64,000 nucleotides of DNA from Nocardioides perillae (GTDB lineage Bacteria > Actinomycetota > Actinomycetes > Propionibacteriales > Nocardioidaceae), in assembly GCF_013409425.1 (NCBI RefSeq), contig NZ_JACCAC010000001.1, positions 2,728,001-2,792,000 on the forward strand, written 5' to 3'. A program made the position numbers and the translations under genes. Positions 45,598 through 55,877 of the stretch are shown one piece after another. Under the pieces are notes generated by a model. It was not told the DNA's origin. It made no database searches and worked only from the letters and a program-made list of their open reading frames with translations. The first letter of the stretch is position 1; every line of letters begins with the position of its first letter.

Positions 45598-46517
45598 GCG
45601 GCCCGCACGCTCCGTCCCCGCACACCGCCACCGACCGGCGCACGACGCTGCTCGCGACGGGCGCGCTCCTCGCGATGACCGCGGCCTGGGGCTCGACCTT
45701 CCCGCTGATCGCCGACCTGCTCGACCGGGTGCCGACCCTCGACTTCCTCGCGGTGCGCTTCGCCGTGGCCGGCGCGGCCATGGTGCTCGTGGCACCCGGC
45801 GCCCTGCGGCGACTCTCGCCCGAGACGCGACGCCGGGCGGTCGTGCTCGGCCTGGTCTACGGCGCGGCGCAGATCCTGCAGACCGCGGGGCTGGCCCACA
45901 CCGCGGCGAGCGTGAGCGGCTTCGTCACCGGCACCTACGTCGTGCTGACGCCCGTCCTCGCCGCGCTGCTGCTGCGCACCCGGATCACCGGGGCGACGTG
46001 GCTGGCCGTCGCCGTGGCCACCGTCGGGCTGGGCGTCCTGACCCTCGAGGGCCTCGCGATCGGCTACGGCGAGGCGATCACGCTGGTCTCTGCCGGTCTC
46101 TACGCCCTGCACATCGTCGCGCTCGGCGCCTGGTCGCGCCCCGGCGAGGCCCTCGGCTGCTCGGTGCTGCAGGTGCTGGTCATCGCCGCGGTCTGCCTGG
46201 TGGCGACCTCGCCCGACGGGCTGGTGCTGCCGCCGACCACCCGCGACTGGGTCTCGGTGGTCTACATGGCGCTCGTCGCGGGCGCCCTGGCCCTGCTCGC
46301 GCAGACCTGGGCGCAGGCACGCCTCTCCCCGACCCGCAGCGCGATCGTCATGAGCAACGAGCCCGTCTTCGCGGCCTTCTTCGCGGTGACCTTCACCGCC
46401 GAGGTCCTCACGGGGCGGATGCTGCTGGGCGGCGCGCTGGTGCTCGCCGCGATGCTGCTGGTCGAGGCGCTGCCGCGCCGCAAGGTCGAGGGCGAGGTCC
46501 AGCACCTGGTCGTGTGA
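45594..46517 (+). CDS. EamA/DMT-family transporter
   Basis: A 307-aa drug/metabolite transporter with about ten transmembrane helices in two EamA halves. The first half has MTAAWGSTFPLIADLL and FLAVRFAVAGAAM; the second has SAGLYALHIVALG and the SPTRSAIVMSNEPVFAAFFAV motif near the C-terminus. Substrate unknown. GTG 45594 overlaps the nfo stop, so the two are co-translated. Confidence 0.85.
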   Translation: MSGPHAPSPHTATDRRTTLLATGALLAMTAAWGSTFPLIADLLDRVPTLDFLAVRFAVAGAAMVLVAPGALRRLSPETRRRAVVLGLVYGAAQILQTAGLAHTAASVSGFVTGTYVVLTPVLAALLLRTRITGATWLAVAVATVGLGVLTLEGLAIGYGEAITLVSAGLYALHIVALGAWSRPGEALGCSVLQVLVIAAVCLVATSPDGLVLPPTTRDWVSVVYMALVAGALALLAQTWAQARLSPTRSAIVMSNEPVFAAFFAVTFTAEVLTGRMLLGGALVLAAMLLVEALPRRKVEGEVQHLVV

Positions 46518-46540
46518 CCCCACCCGCACGGGTGCGCCAC

Positions 46541-46546
46541 TAGCGT
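46541..46546 (+). promoter_or_regulatory. -10 hexamer of the DAHP synthase gene
   Basis: TAGCGT ends 6 bases before the ATG at 46553, predicting a leaderless mRNA. The promoter looks intact even though the gene is not. Confidence 0.5.
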
Positions 46547-46552
46547 GCCGCC

Positions 46553-47598
46553 ATGGTCGTGGTCATGGCACCGGACGCCACCGACGAGGACGTCGCGCAC
46601 GTCGTCGCCCGCGTCGAGGCCGTCGGCGGCGAGGCCTTCGTCAGCAAGGGCGTCGAGCGCACGATCATCGGCCTGGTCGGCGACCTGGAGTCCTTCCACC
46701 ACCTCAACCTGCGCACGCTGCGCGGCGTCGCCGACGTGCACCGCATCTCCGACCCCTACAAGCTGGTCAGCCGCCAGCACCACGCCGAGCGCTCGACCGT
46801 GTGGGTGGGTCGCGAGGGCGCGCAGGTGCCGATCGGCCCTGACACGTTCACCTTCATCGCGGGGCCCTGCGCGGTGGAGACCGCCGAGCAGACCCTGGAG
46901 GCCGCCCGCATGGCGCGCTCGGCCGGGGCGACGCTGCTGCGCGGCGGTGCCTTCAAGCCGCGCACCTCGCCGTACGCCTTCCAGGGCCTCGGCGTCGAGG
47001 GGCTCCGGATCCTCGCCGCCGTGGGCGAGGCCACCGGCCTGCCCGTGGTGACCGAGGTGGTCGACGCCCGCGACGTCGACGTCGTCGCCGAGCACGCCGA
47101 CATGCTGCAGGCGGCACCCGCAACATGGCCAACTCGGGCCTGCTGCAGGCCGTCGGCGAGGCGGGCAGGCCCGTGCTGCTCAAGCGCGGCATGACGGCCA
47201 CCACGGAGGAGTGGCTGATGGCCGCCGAGTACATCGCGCAGCGCGGCAACCTCGACGTGGTGCTGTGCGAGCGCGGCATCCGCACCTTCGAACCGTCGAC
47301 GCGCAACACCCTCGACATCGCGGCCGTGCCGGTCGTGCAGGCCACGAGCCACCTGCCGGTGATCGTCGACCCCTCGCACGCCGCCGGGCGCAAGGACCTC
47401 GTCGTGCCCCTGGCGCGCGCCGCGATCGCCGTCGGCGCCGACGGGATCATCGTCGACGTGCACCCCGACCCCGAGACCGCGCTGTGCGACGGCCCCCAGG
47501 CGCTGCTGGGCCTCGAGCTGCGCCAGCTCGCCCAGGCCGTGCGCCAGCTCCCCTCCGTGGTCGGTCGCCGCCCGGCGGTCGTGGGCGACCGGGGCTGA
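46553..47598 (+). pseudogene. aroF: Type I-beta DAHP synthase, disrupted by a frameshift
   Basis: DAHP synthase joins PEP and erythrose 4-phosphate at the start of the shikimate pathway. An N-terminal ferredoxin/ACT-like regulatory domain (to ~residue 80) precedes the barrel with FIAGPCAVE and FKPRTSPYAFQG in the first frame. The frame breaks at 47111-47112: the expected DMLQ-V-GTRNMANSGLL becomes DMLQ followed by nonsense because one base is missing. The rest (VLLKRGM, CERGIRTFE, VDPSHAAGRKD) is in frame from 47113 to the stop at 47598. Everything except this base looks functional. A complete type II enzyme is at 52317. Confidence 0.85.
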
Positions 47599-47619
47599 GG
47601 CCCGCGGCACACTGGCAGG

Positions 47620-48435
47620 GTGCTCGACTCCCTCGCCCCGGCCCGGCGCCGCACCGTGCTCGGCGCGGCCGCGCTCGCGGCGGTCCTCGTCGTCGCGGCG
47701 CTGACCGCGGTGGTGCTCGTCCAGCGCGCCGACCGGGTCGACCCGGTCGCCCAGGACCGCCTGGGACCGGTCCTGCTCGTGCCCGGCTACGGCGGCGCGA
47801 CCGGCGGTCTCGAGCGACTCGCCGCGAGCCTGCAGGTGGGCGGCCGGCGCACCCAGGTGGTGCGTCCCTCCGCACCCACCGGCGACCTCCGCGCGCAGGC
47901 GGCCGAGCTCGGCGAGGTCGTCGACAGGCTGCTGGCCGCCGGCGCCCCGTCGGTCGACGTGGTGGGCTACTCCGCCGGCGGGGTCGTCGTGCGCTGGTGG
48001 GTGGAGGAGCTGGGTGGTGCCTCCCAGGCGCGCCGCGTCGTCACCCTCGCCTCTCCTCACGCGGGCACCGACCTGGCCGCACTGGGGGCCGGGCTCGGCG
48101 GAGACGCCTGCCCCGAGGCGTGCCGGCAGCTGGCACCCGACTCCGACCTGCTGCGGCGGCTGCCGGTCGACGACGTCGCGGAGGGCCCGCGCTGGACCGC
48201 GGTGTGGACCGAGGACGACCGCACCGTCGTGCCGCCCGACTCGGGACGGCTCGCCGGCCCCGGCGTGCTGTCCTACAGCCTGCAGTCGGTGTGCCCCGGG
48301 CTCGTGCTCGGCCACGCCGAGGTGCCCGCGCACCCGGTGGTCGCGGCCGCCGTCGAGGCCGCCCTCGGCACCCCGGCCCCGACGCCGCCGGACCCCGCGG
48401 TCTGCGACGGTCCCGGCGCCGGCGTCAGTCCGTGA
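47620..48435 (+). CDS. Exported alpha/beta hydrolase (class 2 lipase type)
   Basis: A 271-aa protein with a basic N-terminus and one hydrophobic signal/anchor helix (~12-35), then an alpha/beta-hydrolase core. Candidate triad: S118 in GYSAGG, D199/D200 in TEDDRTVVPP and H232 in GHAEV (or H238). SPHAGTD and the VPGYGG oxyanion segment support an esterase/lipase resembling Streptomyces and Bacillus small lipases. Lacking a Sec processing site that I am sure of, it may remain membrane-anchored. Its 3' end overlaps the convergent ABC permease by 11 bases. Confidence 0.8.
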   Translation: MLDSLAPARRRTVLGAAALAAVLVVAALTAVVLVQRADRVDPVAQDRLGPVLLVPGYGGATGGLERLAASLQVGGRRTQVVRPSAPTGDLRAQAAELGEVVDRLLAAGAPSVDVVGYSAGGVVVRWWVEELGGASQARRVVTLASPHAGTDLAALGAGLGGDACPEACRQLAPDSDLLRRLPVDDVAEGPRWTAVWTEDDRTVVPPDSGRLAGPGVLSYSLQSVCPGLVLGHAEVPAHPVVAAAVEAALGTPAPTPPDPAVCDGPGAGVSP

Positions 48436-49240
48436 CGTCCTTGGTCGCGAAGCTCGCCCACGCGGCGGCCAGGAAGACCACGACGTAGGCGCCCTGCAGC
48501 AGCACGCCGCGCACCAGGTCGCGCCACAGCACGGGGTCGCGGAAGAGGTCGACGAAGGCCAGCCAGTAGCGGGTGGGCAGCCACGGGCGCAGCGCCTCCG
48601 CGGCGTCGAGCGTCAGCAGCAGCGTGGAGCCGATGAGGACGGCCATCGTGGCCATGGCCGCGCCGAGCGGGGAGTCGGCCACCGTAGAGGCGAAGAGCGC
48701 GATCGCCGCCACCCCGAGCATGCAGAGCATCGCGTAGCCCAGCGCCAGGAGGGTGCGACCCACCAGCTCGGGCGTCGACAGCGTCGTGCCCGACACGCTG
48801 GTCGTCCCCGTCGTCAGGTCCTGGTCGCCGAGCAGGGCGGTGCCCAGGAGGTAGGCGGTCCCCGCGACGACGAGCACGGCCAGCACGACGAAGGCCATCG
48901 ACGCGACGAGCTTGGCCAGCAGCAACCGGCCGCGGCCCACGGGGCGCACCAGGACGTAGCGCAGCGTGCCCTGCTGGGCCTCGCCGGCGATCGACTCGCC
49001 CGCCACCAGCGCCACCGCGATCGGCAGGAAGAGCGGCAGCACGATCCCGAGGGCGGCGAGCGGGTAGAGCGTGCCGTCGGTCAGGACCGCGGACAGGAAG
49101 GCCGGACCCGTGCCGGGGCGGGGGCCGAGGTCGGTGACGGCGAGCAGCACCGCGACGACGACCGGCAGCGCGTCGATGAGCGCGATGGTCGTCCACGTGC
49201 GGCGGCTGCGCACCAGCTTGCGCAGCTCGACCCCGATCAC
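48425..49240 (-). CDS. ABC transporter permease
   Basis: A 271-aa ABC-2-type permease with six transmembrane helices. It begins IGVELRKLVRSRRTWTTIAL and has GESIAGEAQQGTLRYVLVRPVGRGRLLLAK, typical of ABC-2 permeases. GTG 49240 gives a GTGA overlap with the ATPase gene. Transports an unknown substrate. Confidence 0.88.
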   Translation of the reverse strand: MIGVELRKLVRSRRTWTTIALIDALPVVVAVLLAVTDLGPRPGTGPAFLSAVLTDGTLYPLAALGIVLPLFLPIAVALVAGESIAGEAQQGTLRYVLVRPVGRGRLLLAKLVASMAFVVLAVLVVAGTAYLLGTALLGDQDLTTGTTSVSGTTLSTPELVGRTLLALGYAMLCMLGVAAIALFASTVADSPLGAAMATMAVLIGSTLLLTLDAAEALRPWLPTRYWLAFVDLFRDPVLWRDLVRGVLLQGAYVVVFLAAAWASFATKDVTD

Positions 49241-50145
49241 GCCGGCACCGCGGCGTCCGACGTCGTCGCGGCGAGCACGACCTGCTCCAGCGTGCGTCGC
49301 TCCTCGACCAGCCGCTCCACCCGGACGCCGCCGTCGACGAGCAGCCGGACCAGACCCGCCGGGTCGGCGCTCACGACCCGCAGCCCCCGCCCCTCGAGGT
49401 CGACGGCGAGTCCCGCGCTCCGCACCAGGCGCGCGGCGAGGTCGACGTCGGGGGTGCCGACCTCGACGCGTCCGGTCGGGCCCCGCAGCTCGTCGAGCGC
49501 GTCCTGCAGCACGAGGCGTCCCCGGTGCAGCACGCCCACCCGCGTGGCCAGCTGCTCGACCTCGGCCAGCAGGTGGCTGGAGAGGAAGACGGTGGTGCCC
49601 TCGCGGTTGAGGTCGAGCAGCAGGTCGCGGATCTCGCGGATGCCCTGCGGGTCGAGGCCGTTGGTGGGCTCGTCGAGCACCAGCAGCCGCGGCCGCCGCA
49701 CCAGGGCTCCTGCCAGGCCGAGCCGCTGGCGCATGCCGAGGGAGTAGGCCCGCACCGGGCGGTCGTCGACGTGGCCCAGCCCGACCCGCTCGAGCGCCTC
49801 GGAGACCCGGGCCCGGCGGGTGCGGCGCGGTCCGCCGGCGCCCATGGCGTCGAAGAGCGCGAGGTTGGCGCGGCCCGACATCGCGGCGTACGCCGCGGGG
49901 CCCTCCACGACCGCCCCCACCTGCGGCAGCACGGAGCGGGCCGCGCGCGGCACCGGCTCGCCCAGCACCTCGGCCTCGCCGGAGGTCGGGAGCACGAGGC
50001 CCAGCAGCATGCGCACGGTGGTGGTCTTGCCGGAGCCGTTGGCGCCGAGGAAGCCGTAGACGTCGCCCTCGCGCACGTCGAGGTCGACGCCGGCGACGGC
50101 GGTGACGGCGCCGTAGCGCTTGACCAGGGCGCGGGTGCGGATCAC
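49237..50145 (-). CDS. ABC transporter ATP-binding protein
   Basis: A 302-aa ATPase of the ABC-2 exporter type. Walker A is [14 protein letters not shown], the signature is YSLGMRQRLGLA (SxGMxQR form), Walker B is LLVLDEPTNGLDP, and the switch His follows in LSSHLLAEVEQ. The ~90 residues after the core are a family-typical C-terminal extension. GTG 50145 overlaps the stop of the exported-protein gene (GTGA), so all three genes are one operon. Confidence 0.93.
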   Translation of the reverse strand: MIRTRALVKRYGAVTAVAGVDLDVREGDVYGFLGANGSGKTTTVRMLLGLVLPTSGEAEVLGEPVPRAARSVLPQVGAVVEGPAAYAAMSGRANLALFDAMGAGGPRRTRRARVSEALERVGLGHVDDRPVRAYSLGMRQRLGLAGALVRRPRLLVLDEPTNGLDPQGIREIRDLLLDLNREGTTVFLSSHLLAEVEQLATRVGVLHRGRLVLQDALDELRGPTGRVEVGTPDVDLAARLVRSAGLAVDLEGRGLRVVSADPAGLVRLLVDGGVRVERLVEERRTLEQVVLAATTSDAAVPA

Positions 50146-51242
50146 CGACGACCCACCACCCGCGTGCCCGTGAGCAGGTCGCGGCCGGCACGCTCCAGCG
50201 TCGGCGCGTCGACCGTGCCGGCGACGAGCCAGGCACCCTCGTCGTCCTGGCCGGTCACCAGCACGCCGAGCGGCCCGACCGCGAGGCGGACGGCGGGCAG
50301 GCCCGGCACGTCGGCCGCGCCGACGGCCGTGCGCAGCTGCGCGCGCAGCGGCTCGGCCTCCTGGGGCCGCAGCGGGATCGCGACGAGCTGGGTCAGGCCG
50401 GTGCCGTAGACGCCCACGGCGCCCGCGGAGGCGGACGAGCGGGGCAGGCCCCCGACGACGCCGGGCGGGCGGAACGGGGCGTACTGGTTCGCCGCGTCGG
50501 CGATGTCGAGCACCTGCTCGACCTCCACGTCGGTGGTGGCGGTGGGCGAGAAGTCGGTGACCGAGGCCGGCGGCACCTCGCGGGAGAAGTCGCCGAAGGC
50601 GGAGGTGAAGTCGGGTGGGCCGGTGGGCGAGGTGTGGACCTCGACGCGCAGCGGCACCCCCGTCACCGGGTCGGCCCACAGGTCGACGTGGTCGACGCTG
50701 GCCTGCGGGGCGGGCGGCCGCACCCGCAGGCCGGGCGCGGCGGTGCCGGCGACCCGGCGGCTGGGCACCCGCGAGACGTCGTCGGCACCGATGCCGCGCA
50801 GCACCCGGGCACCCAGCACCGGCGGCACGAGGTCGGCCGTGCGGGGCAACCGGACGGCCGGGTCGCGCGACAGCTCGGCCTCGCTGCGCTCGTAGGACCA
50901 GGCGACGGTCACCCCGTCGTCGTGGCGCAGGTCGCTCTCCCCCGTGGCCAGCAGCCGGTCGACGCGCCAGTCGTCGTCGCTGCGCCACCAGGCCCGCAGC
51001 CGGGTCCGCTCGCCGAAGAGCGCGGCGACGCCGTCGAAGTCGTCGGAGGTCGGCAGCTGCAGCGTGCCCTGGGTCTCGACGTAGCCCGACCACGCCCGGC
51101 CCTCCGCGCCGCGCACCAGGGCCAGCAGGTCGGCGGCGGCCACGTCGCTGTCGGCCGGCGGGACCGCGCGCAGCGCCGTCGGGACACCCACCACCACCGC
51201 GAGGACCAAGGCGACGAGGGCCCAGCGCCGACGGGTGGTCAC
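50142..51242 (-). CDS. Exported protein of the ABC operon
   Basis: A 366-aa protein with a signal peptide (RRRWALVALVLAVVVGVPTALRA). The mature part is beta-rich; it resembles the LolA/RseB-like fold seen in actinobacterial genes placed before ABC-2 exporters, but I cannot assign it firmly. It is the first gene of the operon and has no cysteine lipobox. It may be the outer, substrate-handling part of the transporter (inference). Confidence 0.7.
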   Translation of the reverse strand: MTTRRRWALVALVLAVVVGVPTALRAVPPADSDVAAADLLALVRGAEGRAWSGYVETQGTLQLPTSDDFDGVAALFGERTRLRAWWRSDDDWRVDRLLATGESDLRHDDGVTVAWSYERSEAELSRDPAVRLPRTADLVPPVLGARVLRGIGADDVSRVPSRRVAGTAAPGLRVRPPAPQASVDHVDLWADPVTGVPLRVEVHTSPTGPPDFTSAFGDFSREVPPASVTDFSPTATTDVEVEQVLDIADAANQYAPFRPPGVVGGLPRSSASAGAVGVYGTGLTQLVAIPLRPQEAEPLRAQLRTAVGAADVPGLPAVRLAVGPLGVLVTGQDDEGAWLVAGTVDAPTLERAGRDLLTGTRVVGRR

Positions 51243-51279
51243 CTCCGCAACCTACGACCGGGCCGCAACCCGGGGCGGG

Positions 51280-52290
<1,011 letters not shown>

Positions 52291-52297
52291 CGGGGGG

Positions 52298-52303
52298 ACG
52301 CTA
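52298..52303 (-). promoter_or_regulatory. -10 hexamer of the threonine aldolase gene
   Basis: TAGCGT (minus strand) ends 7 bases before the GTG at 52290, predicting a leaderless mRNA even though the aroG gene ends just upstream. Confidence 0.45.
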
Positions 52304-52316
52304 CCGGGGCGCTCGC

Positions 52317-53681
52317 TCAGCCACGACGGGTGTCGGCTGCTCGCAGCATCTCCGCGACGAGGAAGGCCAGCTCGAGCGACTGCACGCGGTTCAGGCGCGG
52401 GTCGACGACCGACTCGTAGCGGTGGGCCAAGCCGTGCTCGTCGAGCTCCTCGCCGCCGCCGATGCACTCGGTGACGTCGTCGCCGGTCATCTCGACCAGG
52501 ATGCCGCCGGGCCAGGTGCCGAGCGCGCGGTGGACGTCGAAGAAGCCCTGGACCTCGCCGACGACGTCGTCGAAGCGGCGGGTCTTGTAGCCCGTCGAGG
52601 ACGTGAAGGTGTTGCCGTGCATCGGGTCGCAGACCCAGGCGACCTGGACGCCCTCGGCCGTGACCTTCTCGACCAGGCGCGGCAGCCCGTCGCGGATCTT
52701 CTCGGCACCGAAGCGGGTGATGAAGGTGAGGCGGCCCGGGGTGTTCTCGGGGTTCAGCTTGGCGGCGAGGGCCAGCGCGTCGTCGGCGGTGGCGGTCGGG
52801 CCGAGCTTGACGCCGATCGGGTTGCGCAGGTGGCGGAAGTACTCGACGTGCGCGCCGTCGAGCTGGCGGGTGCGCTCACCGATCCACACGAAGTGGCCCG
52901 AGACGTTGTAGGGCTGCTGCGTGCGGGAGTCGATGCGCGTCATCGCGTGCTCGTACTCCATGAGCAGCGCCTCGTGGCTGGAGTGGAAGTCGACGCGGCG
53001 CAGCTCCTCGGGGTCGGCCCCGATGGCCGACATGAAGGACAGCGCCCGGTCGATCTCGCTCGCCATCACCTCGTAGCGCTGGCCGACCGGCGACTCCTTG
53101 ACGAAGTCGGTGTTCCAGGTGTGCACCTGGCGCAGGTCGGCGTAGCCGCCGGTGACGAAGGCGCGCACGAGGTTCAAGGTGGCGGCCGAGGCGTGGTAGA
53201 CCTCGACGAGCCGCTGCGGGTCGGGGATGCGCGACTCGGGGGTGAAGTCGAAGCCGTTGACGGCGTCGCCGCGGTAGGCCGGCAGGGTCACGGACTCGCC
53301 GTCGACGACCCGGGTCTCGTCGTCGGAGCTGCGCGGCTTGGCGTACTGGCCCGCGAGGCGACCGACCTTCACCACCGGCACCGAGCCGGCGTAGGTGAGG
53401 ATGACCGCCATCTGCAGCAGCACCCGCAGCTTGTTGCGGACGTTGTCGGCCGTGACGCCGTCGAAGGTCTCGGCGCAGTCGCCGCCCTGCAGCAGGAACG
53501 CCTCGCCGCGCGAGACGGCGGCCAGCTTCTCGGTGAGGTCGTCGCACTCACCCGCGAAGACCAGCGGCGGCGCCCCGCGCAGGCGCGCGACGGCGGCGTC
53601 GAGCCGCGCGCGGTCGGGGTACCGCGGCTGCTGCGCGGCGCCGATCGCGTGGAGGGACTCGAGGGAGGGGATGCTGCTCAC
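52317..53681 (-). CDS. aroG: Type II DAHP synthase
   Basis: A 454-aa plant/actinobacterial-type DAHP synthase, the first shikimate enzyme. It has the metal Cys in [27 protein letters not shown] motif ([13 protein letters not shown]), [39 protein letters not shown], and [11 protein letters not shown]. All catalytic and metal residues appear present. GTG 53681 is 6 bases after TACGCT. Because the type I-beta copy at 46553 is frameshifted, this would be the functional enzyme in the window. Confidence 0.95.
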   Translation of the reverse strand: MSSIPSLESLHAIGAAQQPRYPDRARLDAAVARLRGAPPLVFAGECDDLTEKLAAVSRGEAFLLQGGDCAETFDGVTADNVRNKLRVLLQMAVILTYAGSVPVVKVGRLAGQYAKPRSSDDETRVVDGESVTLPAYRGDAVNGFDFTPESRIPDPQRLVEVYHASAATLNLVRAFVTGGYADLRQVHTWNTDFVKESPVGQRYEVMASEIDRALSFMSAIGADPEELRRVDFHSSHEALLMEYEHAMTRIDSRTQQPYNVSGHFVWIGERTRQLDGAHVEYFRHLRNPIGVKLGPTATADDALALAAKLNPENTPGRLTFITRFGAEKIRDGLPRLVEKVTAEGVQVAWVCDPMHGNTFTSSTGYKTRRFDDVVGEVQGFFDVHRALGTWPGGILVEMTGDDVTECIGGGEELDEHGLAHRYESVVDPRLNRVQSLELAFLVAEMLRAADTRRG

Positions 53682-53687
53682 CGATCC

Positions 53688-53693
53688 AGCGTA
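53688..53693 (-). promoter_or_regulatory. -10 hexamer of aroG
   Basis: TACGCT (minus strand) ends 6 bases before the GTG at 53681, predicting a leaderless mRNA. Confidence 0.45.
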
Positions 53694-53755
53694 CGTCGGG
53701 TGGGCGGCCCCGGCCGACTCGGCGAGCGTGCGTGGACGCTCTGCGGGCGGCCCGC

Positions 53756-55170
53756 TCAGGAGTCGAGCTGCTCCACGTCGCGGAAGCCCGTACGCTGCGC
53801 GCGCAGCCCCCGGTTCGCCGCCCAGGTGAGGGCCCACAGCACCACGCCCACCGCGAGGAGCGCCGCGCCGATGCGGTACTGCACCCAGTCCTCGGGCTCG
53901 CGTGCCCACGGTCCGACCAGGAAGGCGCTGGTCGCCGCTCCCGCCCACGGCACCCAGGTCGGCGCCCGGAAGACCCGCTCCGCACCCCGGCGGCGCAACC
54001 GGAGGCAGGCGAGGTTGACGACGGTGAAGACGACGAGCAGGAGCAGGGCGGTCGTCCCGGCCAGCGCGGTCACCACGCTGGACTCCGACTGTGTGCTCAC
54101 CACGCTGATGAGGCCGACGGCGAGGAGGGTGGTGAAGACGACCGCCGCCCACGGCGAGCGGCGGCCCGGCAGCACCCGTCCCAGCGTGCGCGGCAGGACG
54201 TCCTGCTTGGCCAGGCCGTAGACGAGCCTGCTGGCCATCAGCATGTTGATCAGCGCCGTGTTGCCGACGGCGAAGATGGTGAGGAAGGGGAAGACGGTGT
54301 CGACCGGCAGGCCCGGCGCCCCCACCCGCACCACGTCGAGGAGGATGCCGGCCTCGGGGTTGACCGGGTCGGCGATGTCGCTCGGCGGGATGACGGCGAC
54401 CACCATCACCGCGACCACGCCGTAGAGCAGGGCGCAGGCGCCGAGCCCGGTCAGCAGGGCGCGGGGGAAGGTCCGGCCCGGGTCGTGGGTCTCCTCGACC
54501 ATGTTGACGGAGTCCTCGAAGCCCACCATGGCGAAGAACGCCACCGTCGTGGCCACCGTCGTGGCCAGGAAGAGGTCCTTCTCGCCCGCCGACTCGAAGA
54601 CGACGACCCGCCCGAGGTCAGCACGACGTTGAGCTTCACGCTCTCCCCGACGCCGCGGAGGTTGACCGCCGCGAGCAGCAGCACCACCACCAGGGCGGTG
54701 ACCAGCGTCGCGGTCTCCCCCGTCGGGACGCCGCCGACGACCTCGTCGAGCCCGAGCAGCAGGTTCGAGGAGAGCAGCGTCGAGGACGTCGAGGCGCTCG
54801 TGATGCCCGAGCAGACGACGGCGAAGGCCACCAGGAAGGTCACGAAGTGCAGGCCGAAGGCCTTGTGGGCGAAGAGCGCGGCCCCGGCGGCCTGCGGGTG
54901 CGCCGTCACGAGCTCGAGGTAGGACAGCGCGGTCAGGCTGGCCACGGCGAAGGCCACCAGGAAGGGCAGCCACGCGATGCCGCCGACCTGCGCGGCCACG
55001 TCGCCGGTGACGGCGAAGATCCCGGCACCGATGATGTCGCCGACCACGAAGAAGAGCAGCAGCCGCGGGCCGATCACCCGCTTCAGCTCACCCTCGCCGC
55101 TCCCGGGACCCTCGGCGCCCGCCGTGCCCGCCGTGCTCGCTGTGCCCGCCGTGCCCGCTGTGCTCCCCAT
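53756..55170 (-). pseudogene. APC-family amino-acid permease, broken in the middle
   Basis: An amino acid-polyamine-organocation transporter in two frames. From ATG 55170 to about 54615 the sequence encodes helices 1-5 (GDIIGAGIFAVTGDVAAQVGG to ESVKLNVVLT). From about 54615 to the stop at 53756 another frame continues with RVVVFESAGEKDLFLATTVATT, FFAMVGFEDSVNMVEETHDP and the later helices. Homologues have about 20-25 residues, including part of a membrane segment, between NVVLT and VVFE. So the break is a short deletion (not a multiple of three), not a single base. The product is probably non-functional. Confidence 0.8.
55112..55166 (-). repeat. 9-bp repeats at the permease N-terminus
   Basis: About six imperfect copies of a 9-bp unit (cgccgtgcc / cgctgtgct) encode STAGTAGTASTAGTAGA directly after the start. 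Low complexity and in frame; probably a disordered cytoplasmic tail. Confidence 0.7.
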
Positions 55171-55251
55171 CCCGCCATCTCTGCTCGCCCCGCTGCGAGG
55201 CCGCCGCGCGGCCTGCTCCGCAGGATGCCCTCGTCGTCGCCGGGCCGCACC

Positions 55252-55818
55252 TCACCCGTTCGGTCGCTCCGGGGCCACCCCGAGGCGGCGCAGCAGGTGC
55301 AGTGCCGCGTCGGCGAAGGGGTTCTCGCCCGTCTCCTCGGCGACGCGCTCCCAGTCGACCTGCTCGCGCACCGCGCGGGCCGCGGGGAGCACCTTGCCGA
55401 GGTCGCAGGCGTGCTCCTCGAGCGCACCGAGCTTGTGGGCCATCAGCTCGGTCGCCGAGAGCACCGGCATCAGCACCGACTCGACCTCGAGGCAGTCGAC
55501 GTCGGCGAGCTGCTCGCGCGTGACCGGCACGCGCAGCGCCCGGAAGAGGACGTCGACCATCGCGTCGCCCTGCCACACCTTGAACAGCCAGTCCTCGGGC
55601 GGCTGCTGCACCTCGAGGCCGTGGTCGGCCAGCAGCCGCTCGACGCGTGCGGCGTCCTCCTCGGCGACCACGAAGTCGACGTCGTGCACCGGCTCGGGCG
55701 CCCCGCGCGCCCACAGGCCGTAGCTCCCGGCCAGCGCGAAGGGGGTGTCGCCCTCCTTCAGCACCACCGCGACGGTCTTCAGGGCCTCGCGCAGCCGCTG
55801 CTGCGCCTCCTCGCTCAT
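55252..55818 (-). CDS. MNT-like nucleotidyltransferase-fold protein
   Basis: A 188-aa protein of the polymerase-beta-like nucleotidyltransferase superfamily: FALAGSYGLWARG followed by HDVDFVVAEEDAARV gives the GS...DxD motif. The third acidic residue may lie at MVDVLFRAL. It is not adjacent to a HEPN toxin, unlike classic MNT antitoxins, so enzyme function is unknown. It lies upstream of the broken permease and is divergent from the EEP gene over a symmetric promoter. Confidence 0.7.
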   Translation of the reverse strand: MSEEAQQRLREALKTVAVVLKEGDTPFALAGSYGLWARGAPEPVHDVDFVVAEEDAARVERLLADHGLEVQQPPEDWLFKVWQGDAMVDVLFRALRVPVTREQLADVDCLEVESVLMPVLSATELMAHKLGALEEHACDLGKVLPAARAVREQVDWERVAEETGENPFADAALHLLRRLGVAPERPNG

Positions 55819-55824
55819 GGCGGG

Positions 55825-55870
55825 CAGGTACCCCGCTCTGCGTGGCCGCCACGGCCCGGCGGGGTACCGG
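55825..55870. promoter_or_regulatory. Symmetric divergent promoter with 10-bp inverted repeat
   Basis: GGTACCCCGC (55827-55836) and GCGGGGTACC (55859-55868) form a perfect inverted repeat with a 22-bp spacer. Each arm places a TACC-hexamer 6-7 bases before the divergent start codon: TACCTG before ATG 55818 (minus) and TACCGG before ATG 55878 (plus). Both genes thus have leaderless-type -10 elements in a mirror layout, or share one dimer's operator. Confidence 0.45.
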
Positions 55871-55877
55871 TCCCCCG

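Noticed and set aside
47280..47300. TCGAAC half-site resembling a LexA box
   Set aside because: It lies inside a coding sequence, has only one half site and no promoter nearby.
55252..55818. MNT antitoxin partner of the HEPN protein at 37477
   Set aside because: The two genes lie 17 kb apart on different transcription units, and the usual HEPN-MNT pair is adjacent.
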